64,000 bases of DNA from Candidatus Fraserbacteria bacterium (GTDB lineage Bacteria > Bipolaricaulota > Bipolaricaulia > RBG-16-55-9 > JAJCYT01): NCBI GenBank assembly GCA_029262795.1, contig JAJCYT010000034.1:62001-126000 (forward strand), given 5' to 3'. The notes under the pieces are model-generated. The model made no database searches. It worked only from the letters and a program-made list of their open reading frames with translations, and was not told where the DNA came from. The position numbers and the translations under genes were made by a program. Below, in pieces: positions 25,749 through 34,404 of the stretch; positions within the stretch are counted from its first letter, which is position 1; each line of letters starts with the position of its first letter.

Positions 25749-25988
25749 ATGGGTATTTTAAAAGGTGTTTTGACTTTTTTATTTGTATTGGATGCCCTGG
25801 CCATGATCGGCCTGATCCTGATGCAAATGAGCAAACACGGCAGCCTGGGCGGCGCTTTTGGAGGCGGCGGCACCAACACGGTCTTTGGGCGCGATGAATC
25901 GCGAGACCCCAAGCGCACAGCAACCTCTTGGTTGGCTTTGGGCTTCATTGGATTGGCGTTGCTGTTGTCGATGCTGCCGGACTTTTAA
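25749..25988 (+). CDS. secG: SecG, preprotein translocase subunit
   Basis: 79 aa. Two membrane spans and the conserved LMQMSKHGSLGGAFGGGGTNTVFG loop typical of SecG, a helper subunit of SecYEG. Start follows GACAGGAGACG. A perfect 10-bp terminator hairpin follows. Confidence 0.93.
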   Translation: MGILKGVLTFLFVLDALAMIGLILMQMSKHGSLGGAFGGGGTNTVFGRDESRDPKRTATSWLALGFIGLALLLSMLPDF

Positions 25989-26009
25989 GTCATAAACAGA
26001 AATTTTGAC

Positions 26010-26034
26010 AAAGGCCCTCTCCGCGAGGGCCTTT
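26010..26034 (+). terminator. Terminator after secG
   Basis: AAAGGCCCTC (26010-26019) pairs with GAGGGCCTTT (26025-26034); the closing TTTC is the start of a short T-run. Confidence 0.75.
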
Positions 26035-26096
26035 CAACATTGCAGGGTTATTCATCCAAGTTACGAAAAAACAGGCACGTTTAAAGTGAGGTTTGC

Positions 26097-27134
26097 ATGG
26101 TGAAGCTGATCGAAGTGAAAAATTTGCGTACTTCGTTCTATACCGAGGACGGAGTCGTTAAGGCGGTGGATGGTGTCGATTTTACCATTGACCGACAAAA
26201 AACACTTGGTATTGTGGGAGAATCCGGTTGTGGTAAAAGTATCACCTCGTTGTCCATTATGGGATTGATTCCTGTCCCTCCTGGACGCATTGAACAGGGC
26301 AGCGAGATTCTTTATTACCGCAACGAGGGCGAACCCCCCATTGACCTCACTCAGCTGGATGCCAAAGGCAAAGAATATCGTTCCATTCGCGGCAACGAAA
26401 TTGCGATGATTTTCCAGGAACCAATGACCAGTTTGAACCCCGTTTACACCATCGGTAACCAGATCATCGAAGCAGTGATGCTGCATCAAAACGTGAGCAA
26501 AAAGGAAGCCCGAGATCGCGCCATCGCCATGCTGGAAGCGGTTGGGATTCCATTGCCGGATCAACGTGTGGATGAATATCCGCATCAATTGTCCGGTGGC
26601 ATGCGCCAGCGCGTGATGATCGCGATGGCGTTGTCCTGTAACCCCACCTTGCTGGTGGCGGATGAACCGACCACCGCACTGGATGTGACCATTCAGGCAC
26701 AGATTCTGGAGCTGATGAAAGGGCTTCAGGACAAGTTCCACATGTCAATCATGATGATTACCCATAACTTGGGTGTGGTGGCTGAAACCGCCGATGACAT
26801 TGCCGTGATGTATTTGGGCAAAGTGGTTGAATATACCGATGTTCGCAGTTTGTTCCGTGATCCTTTGCACCCTTATACACAAGGGTTGTTGGAATCTATT
26901 CCGGCCCTGACAGGTGAGAAAAAGCGTTTGGTACCCATTAAAGGGATGGTGCCTGATCCGTTTAACATCCCTCCAGGTTGCCCGTTTGAGCCGCGTTGTC
27001 CGCACGCCATGGACATCTGCCGTCAGAAGATGCCTCCGTTGACCGAAGCCAGAAAAGGCCATAGAACCGCTTGCTGGCTGTACGAAGACGAGGCAAACGC
27101 CAAACCAGAATCCGCACCGGCTGCGGCAGAATAG
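26097..27134 (+). CDS. Oligopeptide/dipeptide ABC transporter ATPase, DppD/OppD type
   Basis: 345 aa. Walker A GESGCGKS, signature [15 protein letters not shown], Walker [13 protein letters not shown], and the C-terminal oligopeptide_ABC region with [17 protein letters not shown]. It works with the DppF-type ATPase encoded 12 nt downstream. Neither permeases nor a binding protein are in the window. The short C-terminal tail ([11 protein letters not shown]) is an Ala/Pro-rich extension. Confidence 0.93.
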   Translation: MVKLIEVKNLRTSFYTEDGVVKAVDGVDFTIDRQKTLGIVGESGCGKSITSLSIMGLIPVPPGRIEQGSEILYYRNEGEPPIDLTQLDAKGKEYRSIRGNEIAMIFQEPMTSLNPVYTIGNQIIEAVMLHQNVSKKEARDRAIAMLEAVGIPLPDQRVDEYPHQLSGGMRQRVMIAMALSCNPTLLVADEPTTALDVTIQAQILELMKGLQDKFHMSIMMITHNLGVVAETADDIAVMYLGKVVEYTDVRSLFRDPLHPYTQGLLESIPALTGEKKRLVPIKGMVPDPFNIPPGCPFEPRCPHAMDICRQKMPPLTEARKGHRTACWLYEDEANAKPESAPAAAE

Positions 27135-27146
27135 GAGTGATGACGC

Positions 27147-28292
27147 TTGGCTACCAAAGAAAACAAAAACACGCTGCTTGAAGTTCATAATCTAAAGAAA
27201 TATTTTCCGGTTCGTAAAGGCATTTTGCGCCGTGTGGTGGCGCACGTAAAAGCGGTTGATGATGTCAGCTTCTTCATCAACAAAGGTGAAACCCTGGGCA
27301 TGGTGGGCGAATCCGGCTGTGGTAAAACCACAGTGGGTCGTACCCTGCTTCGTCTGCTCGAACCCACCGACGGTTCCGTTACCCTGCACACCGATGCAGG
27401 TGCTGTGGATTTGTTTCAGGTGGGCGGTCGTGCCTTAAAAGCATTGCGTAAAGAACTTCAAATTATTTTCCAGGACCCTTATTCCAGCTTGAACCCACGC
27501 ATGACTGTTGGGGACATTATTTCTGAGCCATTGGTGATTCACAAAATCGGCTCTGCCAACGAGCGCGAAGCTCGTGTGGCCGAATTGCTGGAAGCTGTGG
27601 GCTTGAACCCGCAGTACGCTAAACGATATCCGCACGAATTTTCCGGTGGTCAGCGCCAGCGCATCGGGATTGCTCGTGCTTTGGCCCTGGACCCTCAGTT
27701 GATTGTCTGTGACGAACCTGTATCCGCATTGGACGTGTCCATTCAGGCGCAGGTCATCAATTTGCTCGAAGATCTTCAAAAAGAATTTGGCCTCACTTTC
27801 TTGTTCATCGCGCACGATTTGTCTGTGGTGCGCCACATCTCTGATCGCGTGGCCGTGATGTACTTGGGCAAAGTGGTCGAAATGTGTGAAACGGAAGAAT
27901 TGTTCCAAAAACCGCTTCATCCTTACACCGAAGCGTTGCTTTCCGCTGCACCGATTCCTAATCCTGAATATCAGATGGAACGCATCATCCTTCAAGGCGA
28001 TGTGCCTTCACCGGTCAATCCGCCATCCGGCTGTTACTTCCATCCACGTTGTCAGTATGCCAAAGACATTTGCCGTGAGAAAGCGCCTGAGTTTAAGGAA
28101 TATATTGACGGTCACTATTCTGCCTGTCACTTCTCGGATGAATTGACACTCAAGAGTGTGCGCGACATTGAGCAGGAGCAAAAGGCCTATCAAAGCAACG
28201 GCCAAAGTGCCCCTGCTGCAACCGCACCTGCGGCAGAAGAAGCACCCAAAAGCGACGATGCGCCGGAAGCACCTGCGGCTGAAGACGCTTAA
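27147..28292 (+). CDS. Oligopeptide/dipeptide ABC transporter ATPase, DppF/OppF type
   Basis: 381 aa, TTG start with AGGAG 10 nt upstream. Walker [13 protein letters not shown], signature [15 protein letters not shown], Walker [13 protein letters not shown], and C-terminal [13 protein letters not shown]. An unusual Ala/Pro/Glu-rich tail (about residues 352-381) follows the family domain. The stop shares one base with the rdgB ATG. Confidence 0.93.
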   Translation: MATKENKNTLLEVHNLKKYFPVRKGILRRVVAHVKAVDDVSFFINKGETLGMVGESGCGKTTVGRTLLRLLEPTDGSVTLHTDAGAVDLFQVGGRALKALRKELQIIFQDPYSSLNPRMTVGDIISEPLVIHKIGSANEREARVAELLEAVGLNPQYAKRYPHEFSGGQRQRIGIARALALDPQLIVCDEPVSALDVSIQAQVINLLEDLQKEFGLTFLFIAHDLSVVRHISDRVAVMYLGKVVEMCETEELFQKPLHPYTEALLSAAPIPNPEYQMERIILQGDVPSPVNPPSGCYFHPRCQYAKDICREKAPEFKEYIDGHYSACHFSDELTLKSVRDIEQEQKAYQSNGQSAPAATAPAAEEAPKSDDAPEAPAAEDA

Positions 28293-28882
28293 TGACAGCA
28301 CTTAAACTGTTACTTGGCACAAAGAATCCCGACAAAGCCAAAGAGATTCAGGCCATCTTTGGAGACAGTGTCACCCTGCTCAGCGGGGATGACCATCCTT
28401 TTGCGGATGTCGAAGAAGATGGCGACACGCTTGAAGCCAACGCACGAAAAAAAGCCACTGAAATTTCCAAAGAAACCGGATTGGCCGTGCTGTCTGAGGA
28501 CACCGGCCTTGAGGTGGATTTTTTAAAGGGCGCGCCCGGCGTTTACTCCGCCCGCTACGCAGGCGAAGAAGCCACCTATCAGGACAACGTAGACAAACTG
28601 CTGGATGCCCTTAAAGGCGAATCCAAGCGTCAGGCTCACTTTCGTTGTGTGTGTGTCGTGGTATTCCCTGATGGGCAGGAACTAATCAGCGCAGGTCAAC
28701 TCAATGGCCAAATCACCACCAATGCACGAGGACGTGACGGGTTTGGCTATGATCCAATTTTCCTACCCGATGGATTTTCAAAAACCCTGGCAGAAGTGCC
28801 AACTTCGTTAAAGAATCAAATTAGCCATCGCTCAAAAGCACTAAGGGCCATGAAAGCTCAACTTGATAAGCATATGGCTTAG
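28292..28882 (+). CDS. rdgB: XTP/dITP diphosphatase (RdgB/HAM1)
   Basis: 196 aa; cleans the nucleotide pool by hydrolysing deaminated purine triphosphates. LLGTKNPDKAKEIQ, SEDTGLEVDFLKGAPGVYSARYAG, and GRDGFGYDPIFLPDG are family signatures, with SHRSKAL near the C-terminus. The ATG shares its A with the preceding stop (TAATG). Confidence 0.96.
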   Translation: MTALKLLLGTKNPDKAKEIQAIFGDSVTLLSGDDHPFADVEEDGDTLEANARKKATEISKETGLAVLSEDTGLEVDFLKGAPGVYSARYAGEEATYQDNVDKLLDALKGESKRQAHFRCVCVVVFPDGQELISAGQLNGQITTNARGRDGFGYDPIFLPDGFSKTLAEVPTSLKNQISHRSKALRAMKAQLDKHMA

Positions 28883-28902
28883 TACACACAAACAATTTTA
28901 AT

Positions 28903-29508
28903 TCAAAATTGATCTAGCCAAATCAAACCCCAGATGCCTATCCCTACAAGTACACCGCTTGATATGAAATGAAGAATAGCTGATGAGGTTTTCAGGATTG
29001 TGGGGTTTGACTTAAAGTAATCGTTCATCAGTTGGACAATATCTTTCAGTATTTCATTTCCAGCTTTGCTATGTTTTTTAATTTGCAAAGAACCCATTCC
29101 CCGTGAAGATAGAATGGATGCTTGTAGCTCAATTCCTTTGGTGATCAATGAAATTCGAGTGAAGGATTCTTCAAAAGGTATATTCAATTGCTTGAGAGCA
29201 GATTTAAGTGCATTGTCAAAACTATCATTCGTAATGCCAATGATGGTGTATCCTTTAAGTCGTATCAAGGGAATAATGATCGATACGCTAAGAGTAATTG
29301 GCAGGATTAAATTTGAAAAGCTCAGCTCTTCAAGAGCAAATAAACTTGAAAAGAAGAAGGGGCCATAAACTAGGCTTAAAATTGCAAAAAACCATTTAGA
29401 TAGAAATAAAACGGGCCTTTTACTCAGAAACACTTTCAATCCAATACCAAGATATAGAATACCCAATGAGAGTAATAAAGAAAATAGAAGTAAGAAATAC
29501 AATTGCAT
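28903..29508 (-). CDS. AT-rich membrane protein of unknown function
   Basis: The ATG at 29508 is chosen because the product then starts with a hydrophobic segment (MQLYFLLLFSLLLSLGILYL). About 201 aa with four likely spans (near 1-20, 40-60, 70-90 and near the C-terminus, SGVLVGIGIWGLIWL) and a lysine-rich soluble middle (QIKKHSKAGNEILKDIVQLM). Base composition is clearly lower in GC than the flanking rdgB and tpiA, which suggests recent acquisition. Not recognised. Confidence 0.5.
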   Translation of the reverse strand: MQLYFLLLFSLLLSLGILYLGIGLKVFLSKRPVLFLSKWFFAILSLVYGPFFFSSLFALEELSFSNLILPITLSVSIIIPLIRLKGYTIIGITNDSFDNALKSALKQLNIPFEESFTRISLITKGIELQASILSSRGMGSLQIKKHSKAGNEILKDIVQLMNDYFKSNPTILKTSSAILHFISSGVLVGIGIWGLIWLDQF

Positions 29509-29593
29509 GGCTAAACCTTTATTCAAATATTTATTGAGACACCATACATTGTATCGTATTTTATTGCGACATATATTTAATGAATTTGTAAGT

Positions 29594-30355
29594 TTACCCC
29601 AAAGCACCTCTGACAATGGCTTCAAAATCGATTGGGTCTAGGGATGCGCCGCCGACCAGAGCGCCGTCGATGTCGGGTTGGCTGAGTAATTCGCGGGCGT
29701 TGTCGGGTTTTACGCTGCCGCCGTATTGGACGCGCAGGGATTGGGATACGTCACTGTTGAACATTTCATCAACCACGTTTCGCGCAAATTTGCAGCCAGC
29801 CTGGGCATCTTCAGAAGAAGCGGTTTTACCTGTGCCAATGGCCCAAATGGGTTCGTAAGCGACCACCAGTTTGGCGGCCTGGTTGGGCACCACGCCTTCG
29901 AGATTTGTCCTCAACTGACGCTCTAAAACGGCTTCGGTTTCGCCATTTTCTCGTTGCTCCAAACTTTCACCGATGCACAAAATAGGAATCAGACTGTTCT
30001 TAAATACAGCACGAACTTTTTGATTGATCATTGTATCATCTTCACCAAAAATAGCGCGACGCTCAGAGTGACCCACAATCGCATAATGACAGCCCACATC
30101 GTGCAACATCCCCGGAGAGACTTCACCCGTGAATGCGCCTTTTTCCTCAAAATAAACATTCTGTGCTGCCAAGTGAATGGGCGAGCCTTTCAGTGCGATG
30201 GCCATTGAATGAAGTCCAAGAAATGAGGGTGCAATCACCACATCCACATCCTGAAGTTTCAAATTCTCTCGGAACTTGTCCAAAAAATCATGTGCCTCAG
30301 CCAACGTTTTATGTAACTTCCAGTTTGCAGCAATCAAAGGGATACGAACACTCAA
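29594..30355 (-). CDS. tpiA: Triosephosphate isomerase
   Basis: About 253 aa. AANWKLHKT (catalytic Asn/Lys), VGHSERRAIFGEDD (catalytic His and loop), AYEPIWAIGTGKTAS (catalytic Glu and loop 6) and YGGSVKPDNA are all present. The TTG at 30355 is chosen because AGAGGTGAG lies 5 nt before it; a GTG at 30364 would also work but lacks a site. Glycolysis/gluconeogenesis. Confidence 0.95.
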   Translation of the reverse strand: MSVRIPLIAANWKLHKTLAEAHDFLDKFRENLKLQDVDVVIAPSFLGLHSMAIALKGSPIHLAAQNVYFEEKGAFTGEVSPGMLHDVGCHYAIVGHSERRAIFGEDDTMINQKVRAVFKNSLIPILCIGESLEQRENGETEAVLERQLRTNLEGVVPNQAAKLVVAYEPIWAIGTGKTASSEDAQAGCKFARNVVDEMFNSDVSQSLRVQYGGSVKPDNARELLSQPDIDGALVGGASLDPIDFEAIVRGALG

Positions 30356-30450
30356 AGGTCTCACCTCTATGGGGTTTTAGCAAGACCTTAACTTTTTTAT
30401 GACCAAAGCTCAAGGGGATTTTTAAAAGGTGCTGCAAATATGCGGTTCAT

Positions 30451-31650
30451 TTATTTCTTTGGTTGACCAAAAATGATTTTTTCGCCGCCCAAATAATTGA
30501 GAAACCGTGAAAAACCTGCCTCGATAGCCTGATGCGTTTTGGGCAATCCACCTTTTTCTTTGTGATAGGATAAAACGTGAAGTGTTCCTGTGCGTCGGTC
30601 ATATTTGCCGTCAAAGCGAGCTACGAATTTATCTTTATACAGAATAGGCAGCACATAATATCCCCAGCGTCTTTGGGCTTGGGGTTTGTAGACTTCCCAA
30701 ATGTATTCGAAATGCCATAATTTTTTTATCGCACTGCGGCACCAGATGAGTTGATCCAAGGGTGCGATGAACCTGGCTTTGGCACTGAGCCGTTTGGCAC
30801 TGGCTGTGTTGAGCATGGCATCTGCATTACTGGGGGCTAAAAACGGGGTCTTGATATTTTCGATGCTGACCTGCGTTAACTCCCCGCGTTTCAACATGCC
30901 GTCGATCAACTTTTTGGTGCGGGCCTGTTTTACAAATGCCCATGCTTCATTATCGCCTGTCAATGGCAAGAGGCCGACGTTTGCCACCCGCTTCTTGAGC
31001 CAGTATGTCCACATCTCGTCTTTTTTGAGCTGTTGTTTCTTGAAAAATTCAGCGGGAATAACATGTTCAGTCAGGTCAAAATACTTTCGGAAATTCTTGC
31101 GATGGGCGATGCTCAGCTTGCCATGATTCCAGAGTAAGTCCAAAGCCTGGTTGGCATACTTTGGTGAACTCCACCCTTTCTGTGTTTGCTTAGGGCCACC
31201 CAAATCTTCCAATTCCTGACTGGACAAAGGCCCATCCTGTTTGACCGCGTGATAAACTTTTTTCATAGCGCTTGGCGCATTTTGGTGGAGCTTTTTTTCA
31301 CGCTCGGCAAACCAGGAGGATTTCCCCTCACTTCCTTCCATAAAATGACGAAGCACCGGAAAGTGGTTGACGGGGATCATGCAATACACCTTGTCCCAAT
31401 ATTCAAAACCCAGGCGATCCTGATGCAGTGTGTCCAGCGTTAAATCGGGACGCACGCCATCCACTCGCGCCTGCATCACCAAATCGTGATTGCGACCGAG
31501 GATGGGGAGTGTGTCTATCTGTAGCACACCCAGATCTGCAAAGCACGAAGCAATCCCTTGCTTGCCTTTTGGATAGGTTTTGCCATGAAGCCCTACCGCA
31601 TAGAGTTGAAAAAGGCGGGCGTTTTCTTCACTCCAGAATAATTGGTTCAT
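30451..31650 (-). CDS. AlkZ/YcaQ-family winged-helix DNA glycosylase
   Basis: 399 aa. An HTH_42 winged-helix protein: GVLQIDTLPILGRNHDLVMQAR contains the Q-x-D motif (catalytic in AlkZ), with FEYWDKVYCMIPV and VLPILYKDKFVARFDGKYDR further on. AlkZ-type enzymes remove bulky or cross-linked bases. No clear partner gene nearby; the flanking genes face unrelated pathways. Confidence 0.82.
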   Translation of the reverse strand: MNQLFWSEENARLFQLYAVGLHGKTYPKGKQGIASCFADLGVLQIDTLPILGRNHDLVMQARVDGVRPDLTLDTLHQDRLGFEYWDKVYCMIPVNHFPVLRHFMEGSEGKSSWFAEREKKLHQNAPSAMKKVYHAVKQDGPLSSQELEDLGGPKQTQKGWSSPKYANQALDLLWNHGKLSIAHRKNFRKYFDLTEHVIPAEFFKKQQLKKDEMWTYWLKKRVANVGLLPLTGDNEAWAFVKQARTKKLIDGMLKRGELTQVSIENIKTPFLAPSNADAMLNTASAKRLSAKARFIAPLDQLIWCRSAIKKLWHFEYIWEVYKPQAQRRWGYYVLPILYKDKFVARFDGKYDRRTGTLHVLSYHKEKGGLPKTHQAIEAGFSRFLNYLGGEKIIFGQPKK

Positions 31651-31793
31651 AGAATATTTTTTAGCCTAAAGCTTTCCTTTTGAAAAGACAGACAACATTG
31701 ATCTATCTGGAATTTTTACGTGACTTTGTAATCTACCACATCCACTTAGCTTTAACGACCACTTCGCATAGAAAAATGTAAAAGTATTTGGGC

Positions 31794-31855
31794 TGCATTC
31801 GCAGTCTAAGCCGCGCCCCCTTGAGATCAAGGGGGTTGGGGGATTGAAGCCGTTC
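31794..31855 (+). repeat. G-rich palindromic repeat, copy 2
   Basis: CATTCGCAGTCTAAG followed by the CCCCCTTGAGATCAAGGGGG core and TTGGGGGATTGAAG. The 37-base core matches copy 1 almost base for base, and the 5' extension recurs at 40.7 kb. It sits in the gene-free stretch 31651-31965. Confidence 0.8.
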
Positions 31856-31890
31856 ACCTACTAATGTTTTTGTCTTTAAAAAGTGGTTCA

Positions 31891-31927
31891 AAAAAAGAAT
31901 CAGGGCGAGCGTGGGCTCGCCCTGATT
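31891..31927 (-). terminator. Strong terminator of the c-di-GMP-riboswitch gene
   Basis: On the minus strand a perfect 13-bp stem (31898-31910 with 31915-31927, AATCAGGGCGAGC) and GTGG-complement loop is followed by a T-run (complement of the A-run at 31891-31896). Confidence 0.85.
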
Positions 31928-31965
31928 TGTTCCCTTATATGATTCAGTTGGTGTCTTATGTGGTG

Positions 31966-32406
31966 TTACTTCGTGCTACCAGTGAAAGTGACCTCAATGA
32001 CGTAATCGCCAGCAGGCAAGTCACTGAGGTTAGAGAGTTTGTAATTAACGCCGATGTTGCTGTCGTCGCCCTTACCTTTATTCTTTTTAAGGTTGACGGA
32101 AACGGCGTTCAATACCTGGCGACCGTTGGCATCGTTAGGCTTACGAAGCACTTTTTTGGAAGTAGAGAGACTCCAATTGGTGTTGCTTTCCACTGCAAGA
32201 GCGGAACCGTTCTTTTTCGTATAGCTCTTTTTAAGAGGATCAATACGACCGAACTCAACGTTGGAACCTTTTTTAACGTCCAAAGAGAAGTATTTCTCCA
32301 AAGTAAAGCCCACCTTGGCGGTGTCGCTGTCCTTGGCTGCCATAGCGGCAAAAGCCACCATACCTAAAATCGTCAGTGTCACAATGAAAAAGCTAAATTT
32401 CTTCAT
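31966..32406 (-). CDS. Small exported surface-type protein controlled by a c-di-GMP riboswitch
   Basis: 146 aa from the ATG at 32406, which follows TAGGAGGTG by 7 nt. Sec signal peptide MKKFSFFIVTLTILGMVAFA, cut near AMA. The mature part is a beta-sandwich-like sequence ending in LPAGDYVIEVTFTGSTK, like the last strand of fimbrial/spore-coat-U-type domains (weak likeness). Known: c-di-GMP riboswitches commonly control surface adhesion, pili and exopolysaccharide proteins, which fits an exported product. It has its own terminator, so it is a single-gene unit. Confidence 0.7.
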   Translation of the reverse strand: MKKFSFFIVTLTILGMVAFAAMAAKDSDTAKVGFTLEKYFSLDVKKGSNVEFGRIDPLKKSYTKKNGSALAVESNTNWSLSTSKKVLRKPNDANGRQVLNAVSVNLKKNKGKGDDSNIGVNYKLSNLSDLPAGDYVIEVTFTGSTK

Positions 32407-32459
32407 GAAAAAGCACCTCCTAATGATGTGCATCTAGTAACTCGTCCACCATTAAGTTC

Positions 32460-32632
32460 GCCTACGGTAACCCGGCTATCTTTACATTCGACCACTGAGC
32501 GGTTGTTCTTTGTTTCAATCAGAGTTCTGATCTGTGCAAAGAACAAGACTTCTTGGGCAAAACCCAAGATTCGTGAGCCAAATAGAAAAGACCCGTGGTT
32601 TTGCGTCCCTGCCTTGCGACAGGTTTGCGATG
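32460..32632 (-). ncRNA. c-di-GMP-I (GEMM) riboswitch with expanded second arm
   Basis: Reading on the minus strand: TCGCAAACC and its hairpin (32621-32630), GGGACGCAAAACCACGGG (about 32591-32609), then 3' half GATAGCCGGGTTACCG (32465-32480), which are the conserved halves of GEMM-I aptamers. ACCAC just after the first half can pair with GTGGT just before the second. The halves are about 108 nt apart, against roughly 20-30 in typical examples. The insert holds two hairpins, TCTTGGG/CCCAAGA and GTTCTTTG/CAAAGAAC. It ends about 55 nt before the start codon. Confidence 0.8.
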
Positions 32633-32644
32633 GTCGTGCATACT

Positions 32645-32690
32645 TAGTAGGTCGTAGCTTTGCGTCCCACGCTTTCGCGTGGTTTGCCGT
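32645..32690 (-). ncRNA. Extra 5' half of a c-di-GMP-I aptamer (tandem duplication)
   Basis: Just upstream of the full aptamer, GGCAAACC (32681-32688), hairpin ACGCGAAAGCGT, and GGGACGCAAAGCTACGACC (32650-32668) repeat the 5' half. No matching GTAGCC-GGTTACC 3' half is visible before the second unit begins. It may be a degenerate tandem copy or pair with the same downstream half. Confidence 0.6.
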
Positions 32691-33084
32691 TGTAGATGCT
32701 TTTCGCTTGAAGAATTTTCTTGGTTGATTGGTTTGTTTGATGTTTGGATTAATGTGTTGTTGCTCACCACATAAGATCGCGCTCAATGCCTCAGAAGAAG
32801 CATTCAGCCCTAACACGTTCTTGAATCGAGGGAGTTTTAATACGCTATTTTTAGAAAAAGGATGGTGACTGCACCAGAATGATGCGGGTTCAAACAACAT
32901 CTGTTGTAAGTTTTGTGCAGTAAACCAATCCATAATCAAACCCCTAAACATTCACATAGAAAATAATGCCTAATTGATAAAACCTTAGACACACTGTATA
33001 AGAGTTTTACAAATTTAAAAGGAGTTTACAGCACACTCAAAAAAGAATCAAATTTGAGGGAGGTATATCAAAGAAAACCAGATG

Positions 33085-34248
33085 CTATGGCTGAATAAAC
33101 TGTTTCATGAGCTGATGGCCCTGTGAAACTTTCAGGCCAGTTTGAGCAGCATCCGGTTCGGCGTAGTGCCTTTCGGGATGCGATTGAGGTTGGGTGCTGC
33201 GATAGAGTGCAAATGGCACAGGATTGGCCACGTGGGTTCGGATTTTGACCGGCGTGTAATGGTCGGGCAGCAGCAATACGGCATGATCACCAAAATCAGA
33301 GAGTTGCTTCAAGATGGGGCCGACGACTTTGGCATCAAAATCGTCAAGCGCCTGAATTTTTTTGTTCAGATCGCCTTCGTGGCCGGTTTCATCGGGCGCT
33401 TCCACATGGACATAGACAAAATCGTGTTCCTTCAAAGTGTTCAAAGTGGCATCCACTTTACCTTGATAATTGGTGTCTAGATAACCCGTGACGCCGGGAA
33501 TGTCGGGAACTTCCAGCTCGGCGAGTACCCCTAACCCTTTGATGAGATCGACCGCAGAAATGATTGCCCCTGTAGGGCCGAAGCTCGAAGCAAATGATGG
33601 CAGTTGTGGCATCGGCCCACAGCCCCAGAGCCAGATGGCGTTGGCCTGTTCTCCTTTAAGAATTTCCTGAGATTTTTTCATCAATTCAAGCAATTGGACA
33701 TCCCCATCGCCTTGAGGCAAATAGGGTTGAATGGGTTTTCCCAGAATGTCGTGAGGCGGGGTGCTTTGCTGCACAGTTGGGCCATTTTTCCAAACCAGGA
33801 TGTGGCGGTAGTTGATGCCAGGTTCAAACGTCAACACATCACTGTCCAATTCCTGTTTGATTTTAGACAGGAGTCGATGGGCGTAATCATTTTTGATATG
33901 ACCCGCGCTGTAATCCTCCATGATCAATTGGCCATCGCGTTCTTCCAGGTGGACGAGGTTGCAGCGATAGGCAATGTCTGTGGGGCCAAGTTTCAGCCCC
34001 ATACTGGCGGCTTCAATCGGTGCGCGACCCGTGTAATAAAGACTGGGGTCGTAGCCCAGAACGGTCATATTGCCAACGTCGCTGCCAGGCGGAAAGCCAT
34101 CAGGAATGGTATGAACCAGGCCGAGGTCGCCATGCTGTGCCAGCCAGTCCATGTGTGGCGTGGTCGCGGCTTGAAGTGGGGTTTTGCCATCGAGTTGCTC
34201 ATAGGCATAATCACCCATGCCATCACCAAGAAACACCACATATTTCAT
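33085..34248 (-). CDS. apgM: 2,3-bisphosphoglycerate-independent phosphoglycerate mutase, archaeal type (ApgM)
   Basis: 387 aa. MKYVVFLGDGMGDYAYEQLDGKTPL and PPGSDVGNMTVLGYDP (catalytic serine in the GSDV motif) are hallmarks of the archaeal-type aPGAM family, as are TGRAPIEAASMG and VHVEAPDETGHEGD (metal-binding). It completes glycolysis together with tpiA and pyk in this window. This ApgM type is common in archaea and sporadic in bacteria. Confidence 0.92.
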   Translation of the reverse strand: MKYVVFLGDGMGDYAYEQLDGKTPLQAATTPHMDWLAQHGDLGLVHTIPDGFPPGSDVGNMTVLGYDPSLYYTGRAPIEAASMGLKLGPTDIAYRCNLVHLEERDGQLIMEDYSAGHIKNDYAHRLLSKIKQELDSDVLTFEPGINYRHILVWKNGPTVQQSTPPHDILGKPIQPYLPQGDGDVQLLELMKKSQEILKGEQANAIWLWGCGPMPQLPSFASSFGPTGAIISAVDLIKGLGVLAELEVPDIPGVTGYLDTNYQGKVDATLNTLKEHDFVYVHVEAPDETGHEGDLNKKIQALDDFDAKVVGPILKQLSDFGDHAVLLLPDHYTPVKIRTHVANPVPFALYRSTQPQSHPERHYAEPDAAQTGLKVSQGHQLMKQFIQP

Positions 34249-34274
34249 ATGAAAATCCTTAAATTTAAAATGTA

Positions 34275-34345
34275 AACGGCTTCTAATCCCCCAACCCCCT
34301 TAAAACATTAAGGGGGCACGATAAGTCTGCGGGGGTTTGTTCTTT
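34275..34345 (-). repeat. G-rich palindromic repeat, copy 3
   Basis: Reverse-oriented: CTTCTAATCCCCCAACCCCC, then TTAAAACATTAAGGGGG and a partial extension with CTGCGGG. It lies between the apgM start and the threonine synthase stop. Confidence 0.75.
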
Positions 34346-34404
34346 ATTACGAAAATTGGTTCTTACAGCTAAGAAATTATTTTAGTTCTCCATGGTTTCA
34401 TGAA

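Noticed and set aside
32403-32951. 182-codon open frame on the minus strand upstream of the small exported protein
   Set aside because: It runs through the c-di-GMP aptamer halves and the following gene's ribosome-binding site, its composition is not protein-like, and the real gene starts at 32406. The sequence is explained by the RNA structure.
33001-33084. AT-rich tract between the riboswitch region and apgM considered as a terminator
   Set aside because: No stable stem with a T-run could be built there.
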